A stretch of DNA of 7,954 nucleotides, taken from the NCBI GenBank assembly GCA_019322805.1, contig JAHWIC010000041.1:1-7954 (forward strand), in the 5' to 3' direction. The notes beneath the pieces were generated by a model, which did not search any database, was not told the DNA's origin, and saw only the letters and a program-made list of their open reading frames with translations. Positions 6,794 to 7,954 of the stretch are shown piece after piece (position 1 is the first letter of the stretch; each line of letters opens with the position of its first letter). The stretch is from Candidatus Woesearchaeota archaeon (GTDB lineage: Archaea > Nanobdellota > Nanobdellia > Woesearchaeales > JAHWIC01). The position numbers were made by a program, and so were the translations under genes.

Positions 6794-6911
6794 ACTTAAA
6801 TTACCATACTTACAGCTGGTTCTATCAATACTTACATTTCTATACAAATAAACTTACAAAAATAGTAATATTTATATATGATTACTTACATTTATGTATA
6901 ATATTACTTAA
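6794..6911 (+). repeat. Direct-repeat array, consensus TACTTACA, in the promoter region
   Basis: ACTTAC or ACTTAA occurs at 6794, 6808, 6830, 6852, 6884 and 6906, always in the same orientation. Starts of the last five are 22, 22, 32 and 22 bases apart, i.e. about two or three helical turns, so they would lie on one face of the DNA. The first copy (ACTTAA, 14 bases before the second) is out of phase. The best TATA box falls between the copies at 6852 and 6884. This looks like an operator array for a DNA-binding regulator, though AT-rich DNA makes chance copies more likely. Confidence 0.45.
6867..6879 (+). promoter_or_regulatory. Candidate TATA box for the right-hand surface protein gene
   Basis: AATATTTATATAT is identical to the box before the SpoIIM-family gene, but its centre lies ~52 bases before the ATG at 6927. 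It predicts a start near 6901 and a leader of about 25 bases without a Shine-Dalgarno. A weaker alternative (TTATGTATAAT, 6892-6902) is ~30 bases before the ATG and would give a leaderless transcript. The sequence alone cannot decide between them. Confidence 0.5.
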
Positions 6912-6926
6912 TTTACTGAAAAATTT

Positions 6927-7954
6927 ATGAAAAATAGGGATTTCAGAGCTGAAAAACCGCAGAAATCAATAGAATTAACTAGTTCTGAATTTGTTCAAGA
7001 TGGAAAGAAAGCAGATTTTAGCAAAATAAAGACTCCTTTAGTTGTTATATTGGTGTTCCTGGCTCTATTTGCAGGCATCTACTTCTTAGGGCCTGGTTTA
7101 GCTGGCTTGTTTATTGCAGAGCCTGGTTTGATTAGCTATGAGCAGAATGCAAGTATAACTGCTGTTGAAGATAAAACAGAGGTTTGGGATTTAGCAGAAT
7201 ATCCTGAATTATTTGAGCTAAGAACAGTGCAGCTTAGTGGAAATTATTCCGGCAACGGAACATTTAAGGTTTATTTAGAAGATGAAGAAGGACAAAGATT
7301 CCTGATTTTAGACAATTCTGCAATTAAACCTGAGAATTTGGTTAGTGTTACTGGTTATGTAATAGCAGTTAATGCCTCTGAAGAAGAAGTTGGAGAGGAA
7401 GAATTTGAGATTAGTTTTGAAGCTGAGAATGAGACTGAGGAAGAAGGAGTTGTAAGGTTTGGAGAAGTTGAGGGAGAAGAGGTAGCTGAAGAAGGGATTA
7501 TTGAAGAGATTAATGAAACCGAAGAAGTAAATATAACAGAAGAAACCGAAGGTAAGGAGAAAAAAGAAAAGAAAGCTAAAGAAGAAATTGTTGGAGAAGT
7601 TAATGCAACTGAAGAGATTATTGAAGAGGTAAATGTAAGTGAAGAAGTAAATGTTACTGAGGTTAATATAACAGAAGAAGAAATTGAAAAAGAAATAAAG
7701 ATAGATTTAGCTTATGAGCCAGGCACAAACTTTGACCCGGATAATAATGGCATTGAGGATATTGATGGGGCTATTGACTTTACTGTTTCTGACACTGAAT
7801 TTAACTGGGAAGTTGACAAATCTAAGCTTTGCACAAGATGGCAGGTTTATCCTGTTGGAAGCGAAGAAGCAACTGTAGTTTGTTATGGTAATGAGGCTTG
7901 CTGCAACTTTGTTGGATTAGAGCCGTATATGGATAATTGGGATGATAGCTTTGT
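6927..7954 (+). CDS. Large surface protein, close paralogue of the giant protein at the left (3' partial)
   Basis: 342 codons are visible and the frame is open at the right edge. Hydrophilic N-terminus of ~36 residues, then a signal-anchor helix (TPLVVILVFLALFAGIYFLG) followed by GLAGLFIAEPGLISYEQ. This matches the second helix of the giant protein (CLFVGIYFLGSGLSGLFVA). The family N-domain follows, with VQLSGNYSGNGTFKVYLED. A ~110-residue Glu-rich segment comes next, carrying repeated N-x-S/T-E sequons, then the calcium-like DPDNNGIED loop and a Cys-rich domain (CTRWQVYPVGSEEATVVCYG, CC). From 7707 to the edge it aligns without gaps to 601-848, at roughly 84% identity in bases by eye. The ATG is the first in-frame start after the promoter region, and no Shine-Dalgarno is evident. 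By analogy it should continue into Ig/DNRLRE-type modules and a C-terminal anchor, which cannot be seen here. Confidence 0.92.
   Translation, partial: MKNRDFRAEKPQKSIELTSSEFVQDGKKADFSKIKTPLVVILVFLALFAGIYFLGPGLAGLFIAEPGLISYEQNASITAVEDKTEVWDLAEYPELFELRTVQLSGNYSGNGTFKVYLEDEEGQRFLILDNSAIKPENLVSVTGYVIAVNASEEEVGEEEFEISFEAENETEEEGVVRFGEVEGEEVAEEGIIEEINETEEVNITEETEGKEKKEKKAKEEIVGEVNATEEIIEEVNVSEEVNVTEVNITEEEIEKEIKIDLAYEPGTNFDPDNNGIEDIDGAIDFTVSDTEFNWEVDKSKLCTRWQVYPVGSEEATVVCYGNEACCNFVGLEPYMDNWDDSF
7390..7700 (+). repeat. Glu-rich, sequon-rich low-complexity repeat in the right-hand surface protein
   Basis: Repeated short units of the type EEVNVTE / EEINETEEVNITEE, with N-x-S/T-E sequons NET, NET, NIT, NAT, NVS, NVT and NIT. 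One basic island (GKEKKEKKAKEE) interrupts it. The giant protein has only a short counterpart at about 490-590 (EEGIIKEVPEE, NVSDVNITEE). This indicates repeat expansion in one paralogue or contraction in the other. Probably an extended acidic, glycosylated spacer. Confidence 0.75.

Larger units (their letters stand above)
6758..6926 (+). promoter_or_regulatory. Intergenic promoter region between the SpoIIM-family gene and the right-hand surface protein gene
   Basis: 169 bases, strongly AT-rich, with no credible gene. A TTTTT run directly after the TGA (6758-6762) could serve as a weak archaeal poly-T terminator. It also holds the ACTTAC array and two candidate TATA boxes. It is the longest non-coding stretch in the window, which fits a separately regulated downstream gene. 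Confidence 0.6.

Noticed and set aside
6794..6911. CRISPR-like or iteron origin reading of the ACTTAC array
   Set aside because: Repeats are only 6-8 bases, spacers are short and uneven, and no cas or replication-initiator gene is near; a promoter operator array fits better.

Overview
This is an AT-rich stretch of archaeal type, most likely from a small-genome DPANN lineage such as Woesearchaeota or Pacearchaeota. That placement is an inference from three things: the style of the surface proteins (DNRLRE modules, a YKCKDW motif, a C-terminal NDGDG loop and a Cys/Trp-rich module before the membrane anchor), a SpoIIM-family membrane protein of the archaeal kind, and TATA boxes of the TTTATATAT type close to start codons. 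No rRNA, tRNA, CRISPR array or insertion sequence was recognised. All four genes read on the + strand.

Layout: (1) 1-5280 is a giant modular surface protein whose reading frame is already open at the left edge, so its start lies outside the window. It opens with the end of one ectodomain and a two-helix membrane hairpin. A ~1500-residue N-glycosylation-rich ectodomain follows, then three more helices and a very basic cytoplasmic tail. (2) 5268-5870 overlaps it by 13 bases and encodes a 200-residue anchored protein that is a cut-down version of the same family. (3) 5921-6757 encodes a six-helix SpoIIM-family (formerly DUF95) membrane protein with its own TATA box and probably a leaderless mRNA. 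(4) 6758-6926 is an AT-rich promoter region with a helically spaced direct-repeat array. (5) 6927 to the right edge is the 5' part of another long surface protein, a close paralogue of the first, with an expanded Glu-rich, sequon-rich segment.

Taken together this is a cell-envelope locus with three tandem members of one surface-protein family around a polytopic membrane protein. The most interesting points are the membrane-hairpin architecture of the giant protein, which looks like several surface-protein units joined in one chain; its Lys-rich cytoplasmic tail built of ~20-residue repeats; and the 22-base-phased ACTTAC array before the last gene. The carbohydrate-binding-like modules suggest contact with glycans or a host/partner cell surface, but no enzyme active site was recognised and the function is unknown.
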